Shown: positions 20,594 through 32,227 of the stretch, piece after piece
How the letters are laid out: every line of letters begins with the position of its first letter
Numbering within the stretch: the first letter of the stretch is position 1
Origin: Hevea brasiliensis
Lineage: Eukaryota; Streptophyta; Magnoliopsida; Malpighiales; Euphorbiaceae
Length of the DNA: 64,000 bases
Direction of reading: 5' to 3'
Assembly: GCF_030052815.1 (NCBI RefSeq)
Contig: NC_079499.1
Span: 80,949,183-81,013,182 of the forward strand
Position numbers and translations under genes: made by a program
The notes under the pieces: model-generated
What the model was told of the DNA's origin: nothing
The model's input: only the letters and a program-made list of their open reading frames with translations
Database searches by the model: none

Positions 20594-23500
20594 GTATCAT
20601 AAAGAAAACACGAACTGTGATGGAATGTCTGCACCGTTTTTGCAGGGAATGCATTGACAAATCAATGCGACTTGGGTATGTAACAAGAAATCTAAATGAT
20701 TTCCTTATTTGTTTGCAGCAACATTTGACATCTTGATTCAATAATCATGCTTTCATTAGGGAAATCTTGGATAGTTCCAATGAATGTGTACCAATCAAAA
20801 TTTTTTACTTGAATTAGTAATATATTGCAGGAATAATGAGTGCCCTGCTTGCCGCACACACTGTGCAAGTCGTCGTTCTTTGAGAGATGATCCAAATTAT
20901 GATGCCTTAATTTCTGCTTTATATCCAGACATTGATATGTATGAGGAGGAGGTATGAGATATTTGTCTTGTCTAATTCTTGTTTTAATGTGTTCTATAGT
21001 AATTGTTCAAAGCAAACACTGCTTCTGAGTGAGTATATGGTCCCAGGAATTGGCTTTTCATGAGGAGGAAAGGACACGGAACAAGCAGGTGTGCCCATAT
21101 CTGTTTTAGTGCCCTGCCTGCATTCAAGTTACCCCCTTTATTAGTTAATGATAATAACATGAAAGAAAAATGGGCAATAAATAATAAATTCAAGCAATCA
21201 GTCATTGGAGTTAACAATGATGTATTTCATTTGAGGCCTTGACCATCACGATTGGAAGAAGCATACACCATATGAATTTCTTCGTGCTGTCGTGTTGACT
21301 TTTGCATTAATTTTTTTAATTGAGTTGATAAAAGTGTCTAACCATGCTCCTTGAATTCTGAAAGAGTTCTGATTCTTTGAGATAGACACTATGGTCCTAC
21401 TCTGTTTATCATCTCTAATTTTGAGGTTTGGTTTTTAAGGAATGATACATGTAGTTATAGACTAGAAGTCCAAAAGCCATGCTGTTGTTTCTGGATAGGG
21501 AATTATTTGAACTCAGCACATGTTTTTGGTATTGTTTGAATGCTTCATTGGACAGATCCAAGCTTCAATTGCCCAAATATTTCAACGACAATCTGAAGCA
21601 CTAGTTAGGAGACGCACGATGGGTAAAGAAACAGCTAGTCCATTCATGAAAAGATCACAGCGCAATCATCGGATAATTCCTTCAAGGAGGCAGCGAAACA
21701 GCCAAGGCACTGAATTTCAAGGATCTGAAGACATTGAGGAAGAAAATGATGATAATGGAGGCAAGGATTCATCTTCTACCGATGAACGCTCCACAGAAGT
21801 AAGGCAGCACATGCGCAAGAGACGGCCAGGAATTAGGCCTTCTCAGCCTTCTTCATCAGCTTCAAATCCCGAAGGTGGATCCATTGAAAATGATTTAGAG
21901 GCCACTAGAAAGAACAGAGGAATATGTCCTGGGCTTGTTTGGAATACAGAAATGCTTGCCTGGGGTAGGGGTGGTGCTCGAAGTCATACACGGCATGGTA
22001 ATGCTAGTGGTTGCAACAACAAGAACTCCCGAAGCACTCGGTTGTCCAAGCTGGTGGAATATCTCAGGAACTTAGAGGAAAAAAATGATGAGGTATGTGA
22101 GGATGCAACTGTTTGTTGTGCTGTGGTTTGTTTTCCTATTAGTGATTCATATGCTATGGTATGAATTTTCTCTTGCTTAATAATGGACAATATCTGTGTA
22201 CTTGTGATTTATGATGGCTTATAGCTTTCAAATTTGGAGTTCTAGGATTTGGAGTTTGGACTGTATAAAGCAAGAGTCCTGAATTGGCAGCTTAAGGAGT
22301 GTCTGAACTGGCTGAGATATGTTGGCAGAAATAAAGTTTGGATTTGAAGGATTTGGTTTTTAGAATTTTCTATTTTGAAAGAGATTTGTTTAGTGGTCAA
22401 TCTCATAGGTAAGGCAATATGCAGATAGATTTTGGTGGGCATAGGTTTGACCTGATTAAAGCAAGTAAATAAGGAAAATTGATGTTTGTTGGGTTCTGTT
22501 GATCAGAATCTGTTAGTATATATAGCAGTTAACTTTAGGGAAAGAGGAAGAGGAAATATGATTAATCATGGCACAAGAATCATATGCTAGGCATCTCCGT
22601 GTGTAAATCAAAATATTATCAAAGAAAATGTGAAGATTACATCCCCGTTTGGAATTGAGGTTCTGGGGTTAAAGAAGCGCCTTTTAGAAGAACATCATTT
22701 TAGATGATATTTGAAAAAACAGTTTGAAAAAAATTGTTTTGTTGTTTTGAAGTTCTTATTAGTTATTACTAAAACATGCTAAATTTAATTTTAAAAATAC
22801 TCTTTGACTAACATATTTAAAAAGGTATTTTTCTCTACAGTAGCTCCAATAGTAATGTCAAATGGGATGAGAAAAAGGTATTTTTCTCTTTAAGGGCCAA
22901 AGAATCATAAATAGGTGATGTTGAACCAATAGAATAAGAGAAACAAATTCTCAAAATGGGATGAGATAAATTCTCAACTTTATTAATTCTCAAATTAATT
23001 GTCAATCATAGAAAATGTCTCCCCAAATACGTAGAGTACTAAGGTATTTATAATAGAATTATTTATCCCATTAGTATTAGGATTTGGAGCCCTAAATAAG
23101 AAAATACAAAGTAAACTCTAATTAAGAATCATAAACCAACTTAACTTCCTAAATAAAATAAATAATATTTCTTAAATAATATAAACTTCCCAATTAATAG
23201 AAACCTAAAATTCCCATTTTTACAATGAAACTTTAAATAAAAATAATTCCTTAATTGAGTCTTATTGGACTGCAAGAGGAGGAAAATAACTTAAAAGGCT
23301 ATATCTTTTATTCTCATTACTTATATAAAATAAAATATTACATATTTATATATACAAATCTCCTATAATTACTTCGCTTAATTAGGAATATAAATCCTAC
23401 CTAAATAGGGAATATAAATCCTACACTAAATAGGTAAAATAAATCCTATATTAAATAGCTCATACTAGTTAAAAATACAAATCATATCTATTTAAGAATA

Positions 23501-26500
23501 TAAAATTTATACTAAATAGGAATATATAAATCCATATTGACTTTCTATAACACCCCCCCTTAAAATAGAATCTCATCAATTCCAATATTCCCCACTGATG
23601 AGATTCTCATTGAAGCGAATAACTCCTTTACAACAGCTCACAAGGCATATTCATAAACACCTACACAAAGACACCAAAACAAAAAGCAACTCTCAAGGTT
23701 TCACTTCTCTCTTCAAAGGTGGCCGACAAGGAAACATCAATACAAAACAACTCAAAGGATTGCACTTTCAGGAAAAAGACAAAACAATAGGTGGATCGAT
23801 ACAGTGACAATCCAAACTTTACAAACATTCAAGCTAAGGATGGTAGAAGTTCTCGAACTTGATTCAACTCACCCCAAACCTGATTAATTTTCTCCGATCC
23901 TGCCTTGACTCTGATATTGTGTGGGGTGGGGACGGGAAGACCTTCTCCCTGCTTTAAATCCTCGAAACTCGCTCTGGACTATAACATATTATTATTTTTT
24001 ATTGAAAAATAATTTATTTTTATTATTTATCTATTTAAATATTATAATTTTAGTAAATAAATATAAATATATTATTGAAATTGTCTAAAAGTTATATTTT
24101 TTGACTTATATTTTATTTTTAATAAATAAATTTATATTATATAATAATAAAGTAAAATGAAAAAATAAAAAGAAAAGTCCCTGCGAGAAGCCCACCCTGC
24201 TCTCCGGTGGGAAAGTCCCTGCTCCGACCCCAAAATCTTGTGTGGTAGGGATAGGGGGAGTGATCCCCGCTTCTGATTTGCCCTTCTACTTCTAGGGAGT
24301 TTCAAATAGGGCAGCAAGAAACAAAAACTAACAAGTCCCCAAATGACTAACTAGGCAAAAGAGGCCAAGTGATGACAATATGTCCCAAAGACTTAACAAG
24401 CTTTTGAGGAGCTGAAAGTAATAAGAAGGCTTACTGAAATAGAGACTCAAAAGCACCAATGAGCCTTATCTCTAAAACATCCTCAAAATTTTACCAACAT
24501 TGAAGAAACAGAAGCTAAACCCAAATTAACCAAGGAAATTAGGAATAGTAGTGACCAATCACCAGAAATTGAAGAGCCAGCTTTGACACTGAGTTTCAAA
24601 AGCCAAAAATATGTGCCAATACCTAGAGCACTAATCACAGTGCACCAGATCCAATGACAGCTCATCGGGCTGCACTGAAAAGGTTGAGGCGATGTTGGGA
24701 GAGGTCATCAGATATTGCATATCTATAACTGCACCAGATTATAAATGGTGTGACCTCTCCCAACAATAACTGCACCAGATTCTCATTACTTGTATAAAAT
24801 AAAATATTGCATATTTATAATATAAATCTCCTATAATTATTCTACTTAATTAAGAATGTAAATCCTTCTTGTTATGGAAATTCTGTATTTCTAATTAGCA
24901 GATTTATATATTCCTAATTAATATAGATTTTATATTCCTAAATAGATATGATTTATGATAACTGGTGATATCGGGAGTATCTGGATGAGTGACTTGTGGA
25001 TAGGGTGTAAATTATGGAAACAAGGAAATATAGGTGTTTGGGATAGCTATACGATTTCTTTTAGGTGGTTTAAACTAGGCTGAAGAAGGGTCCAACTGCT
25101 TCCCCTGCAAGATAACAAGGGTTAGAGGGCCAAGGGGATACTCCCGCTTGGCTCTCAGATGCTTAAGTTAGTGAGGGACAAAAAATAAAAGATAATAAGA
25201 ATAACGAGTAAATGGTTAAGCGTGTATATATACTATGAGAAGGCCAATAATAAGTAAATATGTATAGGTCTATGCCAAGTGGGGTTTATCTCTTCATCGA
25301 GATCTCTGTTGCAGGATGTGTAGTATCAAAGTATAGTGACGATTCTATCATGCCTCAAACAACGGTGATGCTATATGGATGTTAGAGTAGATAGGTGATC
25401 GGTCGACTTGTTAACACTGAATAAATAATTTAAAACATGAGTCAGACGAGTGATGGAATCGTCTCAGAGTGGTACATATTCTTTGCATATGGGTTATAAG
25501 GTCGTGTATTCTCATTACATAAGGTAATAACTGCAAAGAAATGGTTTATGTAACCTGGGGTTTGTTCTAATATGTTGTAGCCAGCCTCTGGCATAATGTA
25601 CTTAGGATGTGACTAGTTCGACTAGGAGACCACCCATGAATGATATTAGGGCTCTTTATTACAAAGTGCGTGCTTATAATCGTTGTTAGGTAATTAAATG
25701 CTTATAGGGGATCCGTAGTTGGTATCATATGCTATACCCCTTTTAGAGTGTTTGACCAATATAATGAAATATGACCTTTCTTAAGGCATGTGGCATAATC
25801 TAGGTAGTTGGATGGCTTAAAACATATTCTTACCTTTATGAGGTATTTGGGTGATAAATTTTATACAACTGCCTTTCCTTTTAAGGACATGTGGCGTCTA
25901 TCCAAGTAGTTGGATAATTTGTATTGTATCAGATTCCCCTTGCCCTGAATGATGGTTATTTATGACCATTATGTACTACAATTTTCACTGTGATGGCTCC
26001 TTTCTCATTTCCTCGCGTGGAAGATTTAAAATCATAGTTATTGAGGCCACGTTGGAAGAACTCAGTAATTGGAATAGTGTTGAAAGTGACTTGTATCGCA
26101 TTCGAGTCCTAGAGGCCACATGAAAGAATAGCCTTATTTGAGACTTATGAGGAATTGAAGGATCCCCAATCTGAGGATGGATCTATGGTGATATTTCCAA
26201 AATAGTTGGAGTTTGGTTTGGTATTGCCTGCCATAGAAGTTTTTTTAAGAGTTTTTCAATTTCTATGGATTCACTTTTTAGAACCTTGTTCCGCTTTGTA
26301 AGGCAAGCCAATGGCTTCTATGGTTTTAGTGGTCGGCAACATGTCCTTGTTCACGGGTTTATAATATTGGATTTGATCCAATTAGAAGAATTAAGCAAGT
26401 TGGCGTGGACAGAGGTGTCAACCGCACTAGCCTTGTGGAAGTGCTCAACCTCTAATACGCTTGTCAAGAGCTACAAATCAATATCAAATGATAAGGCATA

Positions 26501-29500
26501 TTGTTTGCTAGTTTACAACCTCACAAGTGCACGGATCGTGAACAAAAAATATAGTAGTGAATAGAGTATCATTCCCACAAGGAATTTATAGGCATAAGTA
26601 CTAAGCTAAACAACAATTTTGACTATTTAAACTATCAAAGTTGTGGAGAGATTAATTCTAAACTACTACTAAGGATACTGGGATTCAAAAGAAAATAAAG
26701 TTGCGAATTCAATCTAAAAGAATCTATGAACTGAATAATTTCAGAATTAAGATTTCACACTTTAACTCATTATGGATTTAACCTTGCTTATTCAACAGAT
26801 TGAGGATTGTTACTTTGATGAAAATTAATCCTAAGATATCCTAGGTCCTCTCTCAAGGCATCTAAGGTGTATTTTAATTAACGTAAACCTTACTTTCGTG
26901 GTGATCAGTCTTAAATAAAATCCTTTAAATTCTTTGATTAATTGTGAAGTTCCACAAAGGATGTCAGCTTATCTCTAGGTCAAATTTGCTAGGTTCAAAA
27001 TCCTGATTTCCAATACTAATCTTCATCTTTCAGTTCTTTAACTAGTATCTTATATCATGACTAAGTGAGTACCAACATATAGCACGCATTAAGAACGCAG
27101 AATATTGAATCAAAGAACAAGGCTCAAATCCATTAAATAAACTTAGTATGTATCCATAACAAAAATTAAAAGTGCTACTCTCCTAATTCCAGAATTAAAA
27201 AAACTACTCATTCATGGTGAGTTTAACAAACATATTGAAATTAAAATAAAAGAACATAAAGCGATTTGAGGAAATAAAACAAAAGAACCCAGAACAAGGA
27301 TTCTGCAGCCTTGATCTTTTGGAACTTCAGCTGAGAGCCCTTCTCCTTAGTGCTGATACCGCTTTTCTTCAAATAGTTTAGAAAACTAGGGTTTACAAAG
27401 CTAAAACTAATTCTAAATTGAAAGACTTCTGTCAAGGGTCTCCTCTCCTTAGTCCAGTCTTCTGATATTTATATCAGATGCCTTAGAGTCATGTTTTAGA
27501 GTCCCAAGAGCCTTAGAAGTCTGTTCAGAATGCGAGAAATGGAATTGGAGTCGTATCAGAAATTTGCCTGCTACAATGTACATGACCTGTGTGGCACTAC
27601 ATGGTAAGTTTTTGGATAGAATTTGGCTTTGTTCAGGTGAGAGACAGAAAGTTACATGGGGGTCTTTAAGTTTACATGGGGTCAAGTACACAGCATGTGT
27701 ATTGTCTTCCTTTCTTTAGCTTTTCAGATTTAGATTTCTAGAGAGTTACATGGGGGCATTGTGAGATCTAACTCGTGTACTGTGGCTCCTCATATTTTCT
27801 TCAATCTTCTCTTGCCAGAGGGGTTACACGGGTTTGGCTTCATTCTTACACAACCCGTGTACTGTGATGCAGCAGCTTCTCTTGGTTTTCTTGCTTTCCA
27901 AACTCGTCTAATCGACTCCTATGCCTTAGACTTCCTTTGAATGCCTGAAAAGATACAAAAAACATAAAATTAAGTGGAGATAAACTAAATTAATAAAAGC
28001 TAATGAAACTAACTAAAATGCATGTAATTAACTACCTAAATGCTATGGAATGCAGTGCAATTGTGCCTTAGAATACCTATATGATATAAGTGTATCACAT
28101 ATTGTACAAATAAGAAGTAATAAACATAGAAGTTGCGGGGATAGTGGAAAGTTCTTCAGCTAGTTTTGTAAATTTGAGAAAATTGCTCATCAGGGATAAT
28201 TTAGGGTTCTTAAATCAACATATTCCCCAAAGACCTGATTCGTTATAAACTCAGCAGCGATTGGGGAGGCGATTCTTCTGTGTAGTTTGTGTCCAGCAAC
28301 CCTGTAGCTTGATCCATACTAAGACCCCAAGAATTCATTTGGACCGCTAAGCACAGTCCCTTTGCCTTTGGCAGACCTTTGCTTAGGGATAGTAGCCCTA
28401 CCAGACTTCTTCTTGTCTATAAGGACCACTAGAAGAGGGGCTGTAGCTTCCCTGAAGATGATTGAACCCTCTTCCTCTTTACACGAGTACTGTCCAAGCT
28501 TTCTGAGATCTCATTTACCAAGGAAATAGGATGTTGAACTTATGAAGGAGCAGGTCTAGACGCTTTAGTCAGCTCGCATGGTGGTAGGATAGAGTGCTTG
28601 TGGACCCCGACAGTCTTTACTTTCACGCCTCCTTTCATTAAGTTCCTTTTGCGTTGTGGCAGATTTTTCAATGTTAATAAAGGAGTATTGAGGGGCACAA
28701 AAGTTATTGGAATGACTACTAGGGCCCGATAAGAACTCGAAGTCGCAAATTGAAGAGGGCTTTTAGGCATGTTCAAAAGCAAAGGACTTGAGGTGACTCT
28801 GACCATGTTAGCGGCCACCTGAGCTATGGTCTTCCCATCCTCGAAAGACTTTAGTGCGTAGGCCTTCTGGTTATCGTTAGCTACAAACGTTTTAGGGTTG
28901 ATGGCTCATTTGTCATAAATAGCCATTAGAAGAAACGCAAAGTAAAACCAATGTTATATAATCAGAGGAAACAACATAATTTAAATCAATTAATAACACA
29001 ATTTTAAAAGAGCCCTTATAGGTCACTTTGACATTGGTGCCCAAGGGCAGTTGTTTGCATTTTGTCACGTCATTGAGATTAAGTGGAGGAAGAACAGCTC
29101 CTCCAAAGGAGAAAGAAATGGGACATTGTTACGAGAGGCATTCTATTGATAAGGTATGTTGCTGCAAGGACTGCATCCCCCAATCGAGAGAAATAAATTC
29201 TCAAGAGAAATAAATTATCAACTTTTAATTCTCAAATTAATTATCAATCATAGAAAATTCATCATAAAATACCTAGAGAACTAAGGTAATTTATAGTAGA
29301 ATTATTTATCCTATTATTATTAGGATTTAGATTAAGAAAAGACAAAGAAAACTCCAATTAGGAAATCCAAAACCAAGTCAACTTCCCAAGTAAAATAAAT
29401 TACTACTTCTTAAATAATAATAAAATTGTAAATAATAAAAATTTCCTAATTAATAGAAACATAAAATTCCTAATTTTATTGAAAACTTAAATCAAAATAA

Positions 29501-30529
29501 TTCATAAATTAAATCTTCTTGGATTGCATCAATAGGAAAACACCAAAAGAATAACTTAGACCCAAAGAAATGAACTTCACAGGAATCATAACTCATATAA
29601 GATAAATTCAATTTAAATACTCGCTCATTACTTAGCTAAAAAGAATCTTAGCCTCACGACCACAAGTGTTGCTTCATTTAATGTTGCATATGGATTACTG
29701 GAATGGAGTTTTGCCAACATGCCACAATTGAATATTATGTGAAGTAGCTGTCAGCTGCTGCATCAATAAATGCTTTCAATATTTGGTGTTTCTGAAAGTA
29801 TTTGTACCTTCTGTCTAATTGAAGCCTAATTGTAAATTTTGTCCAATTAAAGCTTATTGCTTGTTTGCAGTTGGATGTTCACCTCACGCTTATTTCTGTG
29901 GACAAAGAAAGTTTTATGAGTTTGAAACAGCCCTACCTTTGTTGTCGCCCCAGTTTGTCTGTCAAACACCTATGCGAAGTGAGATTTCTTGCACACCACC
30001 TTGATTCTTGGAATATGTTATTATGGGGAAATAATATTTGGGTTGTTATTCATATAACCTTTTTATTTGATATGGTTCCTTAATTAATTGAGAAATTGCT
30101 TTTTCCATCCATTTTTCTTTTGCCCCCGGGGTGCTTATCCTGGCATTGTATTTGGTGTTTGCTTTTTGATATGACATATATATCATGCAGTATGTTGCTC
30201 ACAAAAAGGCTTTGGAAACTGAAGAAGTTGAAGTATTTTTAGTTAAAGGGCAGCACAAGTCTAATGACAACCTATCATCCCTGCATCTGCCAATTTCAGT
30301 GGATGAGCTGCAAATTTTGAAAGGGCAGGAAACTTTGGCGCATCTTAAAGCCAATTGCGTCAGTAGAGATCATTTGGTATTATTATTTTGAACTTCATTC
30401 TATTTGTGATCTAACTTTGTAATAACTCCAGATATATATTATCTGAACTCATACGTTTTTCCTCTTTGGCTGTGTTTGCAGATTCTAGCATATAGGCACA
30501 AGGAGAATTACTTAGCAAAGGTCCATTAA
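20594..30529 (+). CDS. RING1: RING1-type Polycomb E3 ubiquitin ligase (5' exons outside window)
   Basis: Seven exons keep one open frame: 20594-20675, 20831-20951, 21047-21088, 21556-22092, 29871-29978, 30191-30376 and 30482-30529 (TAA at 30527). All internal junctions have GT/AG. They encode about 374 residues. The first two exons give most of a C3HC4 RING finger ([30 protein letters not shown]), which in PRC1 RING1 proteins catalyses histone H2A monoubiquitination. [22 protein letters not shown] and [20 protein letters not shown] follow as in plant RING1A/B. The middle is a disordered, basic, Ser-rich region. The last exons encode a RAWUL ubiquitin-like domain ([20 protein letters not shown]). 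The codon at the first acceptor is split, so an upstream exon with the first CxxC pair must exist; it is not between 19583 and 20593. A nuclear product is expected. Confidence 0.9.
22930..23280 (+). repeat. Intronic direct repeat, copy 1
   Basis: Shares an ordered set of words with 29190-29545 (AATTCTCAAATTAATT, TCAATCATAGAAAAT, TAGAATTATTTATCC, ATTAGGATTT, CTTAAATAATA) over about 350 bp in the same orientation. It continues to about 23560 into a segment of TATAAATCC repeats. It may be part of a diverged LTR pair. Confidence 0.65.
23560..24300. other. Unassigned intronic repeats, two sub-blocks
   Basis: About 23560-23810 has a C-run followed by a GATGAGATTCTCATT-type palindrome (around 23594) and no clear gene. 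About 23930-24290 is an AT-rich core flanked by GC-rich pieces (GGGGTGGGGACGGG on the left, TAGGGATAGGGGGAGTGATCCCCGC on the right in pieces), which suggests a small mobile element. No target duplication was resolved. Confidence 0.35.
24693..24765. repeat. 15-bp perfect inverted repeat, 43-nt loop
   Basis: TGTTGGGAGAGGTCA (24693-24707) pairs perfectly with TGACCTCTCCCAACA (24751-24765). The flanks carry three direct copies of CTGCACCAGAT-like sequence near 24640, 24729 and 24769. In the RING1 pre-mRNA this could form a hairpin. Confidence 0.75.
26505..28097. mobile_element. 1.6-kb noncoding element with 8-bp target duplication
   Basis: It is bounded by perfect copies of CATATTGT (26497-26504 and 28098-28105). 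Near the left end it carries CACAAGTGCACGGATCG and GAGTATCATTCCCACAAGG, words I associate with a widespread noncoding plant repeat. The right end is TATAAGTGTATCA. No terminal inverted repeats and no convincing ORF. The class is unknown. Confidence 0.6.
28200..28950 (-). pseudogene. Degraded coding remnant, probable transposon protein
   Basis: The minus strand is open or nearly open over about 700 bp, reading [33 protein letters not shown] and further Pro/Leu-rich sequence, with stops near 28540 and downstream. The base composition is more coding-like than the surrounding intron. I do not recognise the family with confidence; a retrotransposon gag or plant transposon-associated protein is plausible. 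It lies between the 1.6-kb element and the second intronic direct repeat. Confidence 0.35.
29190..29545 (+). repeat. Intronic direct repeat, copy 2
   Basis: Diverged partner of 22930-23280 in the same orientation, about 6.3 kb away and ending about 325 bp before the RAWUL exon. If the two are LTRs, the interior has been scrambled by later insertions. Confidence 0.6.
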
Positions 30530-30980
30530 CAATTTGCAACTGTACGTGTAAATATGAGCTTTCAGAATGAAAGTTGAGCTCCTTGACAATTTTCAAGACC
30601 TGGATTTTTGTATATTGTTTACACGAAAAAAAAAAAAAAAACAGGTTTCCACAGGGTCATTCCAGTTAAAATTTTCCAAATTCTTGTATCTTTAGGGCAA
30701 GTTAGTTTGGTAATTTCAGGTTCCATTTAGGAATCTTCACAAGTTGCTTTACCCAGTAAAGTTGCTTTCCGTTAACAATACGTGTAAATTTGAGCTTTCA
30801 GAATGAAAATTGAGCTCCTTGACAATTTCCAAGACCTAGATTTGGTATATTGTTTACACCAAAGAAAAATACAGGTTTCCATAGGCTGAAATTTTCCGAA
30901 TTCTTATGTCTTTAGGATTTCAGTTTGCATTTAGGTATCTTCTCAAGTTGCTTTGCCCAGTAAAGTAGCTTTCCATTCTG
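30525..30980 (+). repeat. Tandem duplication at the RING1 3' end
   Basis: Two diverged copies of about 210-245 bp lie head to tail (about 30525-30769 and 30770-30980). Shared blocks include GAGCTTTCAGAATGAAA, TTGAGCTCCTTGACAATTT, CAGGTTTCCA and CAAGTTGCTTT. The first copy carries a 17-nt A-run. The duplication starts at the stop codon region and so probably forms the 3' UTR. Confidence 0.75.
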
Positions 30981-31216
30981 AAACAATTACAACAAAATCC
31001 AAATTTGTACAACTCCCCATCACCTTATACACGAAGCAGGGCTAGAAACTGCATTATTTATCATCCTCTGCCTCTCTTTCCTTCGTAGCACCCGCAAATT
31101 TGGCGATTTTGCTTGTGGTTTCCTCGGAAGTTCTGTACATTACATATATATAAGAAAAATCGCTACATCACTCCCTAGAAGTGGAGAAGAAAAAAAGCCA
31201 CGAAGGTTTGCAAAAT

Positions 31217-32227
31217 TTAGTTTTCTTGTTTCTTGGGGCAGAATGGACGATCAAAGTTTGGCACAGGCCTTGCGTGAGGAGCCATTGTTCTCCTCAATTG
31301 TTTTAATGCCTTCTCTTTCTCTATTGGCAATTTACAAGTTAGCACGTTATCACACCCAAGTAACATGGGACGAAATTGCAAAGATGGTACTCCCCTTACC
31401 ATTCTCGCAGCTTCACTCTCCTCCCTGAATCTCTTGTATAAATTGATCCTTCTCTTTTACCTGAAAAGACATTTGATGGAACAAAGAAAGAAAGCCACAA
31501 GTTTTCACTAAAAATGTCTGAACTTAACTTTTGATCACATTCTGCTCTATCCACAGCCCTGTGATCTACATGTAGGTTAAATTATTGAACTTGTGTGAGG
31601 GGTTTCCGCACTTTCTCTGGCAGTGGAATTGGGTCCCTGCAATGCCAGCAATGGAAATCAGAAAAGAACAATCGACTTCTATGGAGAAGAATGCAAAGCA
31701 TGAAAAGTTTGAAGCTTAATCTTTCATGACTGGATTTGCTTTGAATATCCTATTATTGGCTTCTTTTCTCTCATTCCTCTGTCTTTCTTCCATTTCCCTT
31801 TGCATTTCATCCTCATGTCTCACCAGACTCTCTCCATTTGGAAAAGTTCTGGTTTTGTGCATGGTTTGGGCTCTGGTTTAGGAGGAATCTGCATTCAAAT
31901 TGCCCTCATATTACTATTATTTCATGAATGCTTGCAACTAAAGTGACACATATTGATGAATATAGTACCACGGAATAGTCAGTGGTATAAGGATATGGAT
32001 TAGCCTGCGGAATTCTCGCCCTTTCCTCTTCCAGCTGCTTCTGCATAAGGTCCATCACAAATTTCCTCTCCTTTTCAGCTCCCCTTTTCTGAGAGCAACC
32101 GCAAATAGGAACGTAAATGCAATGGTTAATGGTTACCATACACTTTTCATTCTATGGCCACGGGGAGAATGAGTGCGGTACCTCAGTGTGGAGATGGAAT
32201 GGATTTGGTAGTGTGGTTCTTGGAACT
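31217..32227 (-). pseudogene. TPX2: TPX2-like spindle assembly factor, 5' end cut by gypsy C
   Basis: Minus-strand exons match the C-terminal part of plant TPX2, a microtubule nucleation factor activated by Ran. They are 32227-32182 (PNPFHLHTE, cut by the C LTR), 32088-31969 (KRGAEKERKFVMDLMQK, ARIPQANPYPYTTDY), 31888 to about 31720 (IPPKPEPKPC, LVRHEDEMQREMEERQ), 31636-31529 (DPIPLPEKVRKPLTQVQ) and about 31345-31217 (KALKQLRRTMAPHARPVPN, ending QEN and TAA). Lesions are a 2-nt GA insertion in exon 31888-31720 (about 31830), no GT donor at its end (TTAAGC where GTAAGC is expected), TAA at 31582-31584, a missing stretch before the last exon, and the retrotransposon inside the first visible exon. 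From memory, Arabidopsis TPX2 neighbours RING1B, so the convergent pair looks like old synteny. Confidence 0.85.

Larger units (their letters stand above)
22093..29870 (+). other. 7.8-kb repeat-filled intron of the RING1-like gene
   Basis: The intron separates the disordered middle from the RAWUL exons (donor GTATGTGA at 22093, acceptor TTGTTTGCAG ending at 29870). It holds a pair of diverged direct repeats (22930-23280 and 29190-29545), an AT-rich tract with GC-rich edges (23930-24290), a 15-bp inverted repeat (24693-24765), a 1.6-kb element with an 8-bp target duplication (26505-28097) and a degraded minus-strand coding remnant (28200-28950). Between about 24970 and 26490 I see no recognisable feature. 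Confidence 0.8.

Noticed and set aside
22643..22868. Possible small hAT-like MITE (CCCCGTTTGG on the left, TCAAATGGG on the right)
   Set aside because: The inverted termini are imperfect and no matching target duplication was found.
26265..26564. 99-residue plus-strand open frame in the RING1 intron
   Set aside because: No recognisable domain, and its 3' end runs into the 1.6-kb repeat element; chance ORF is more likely.
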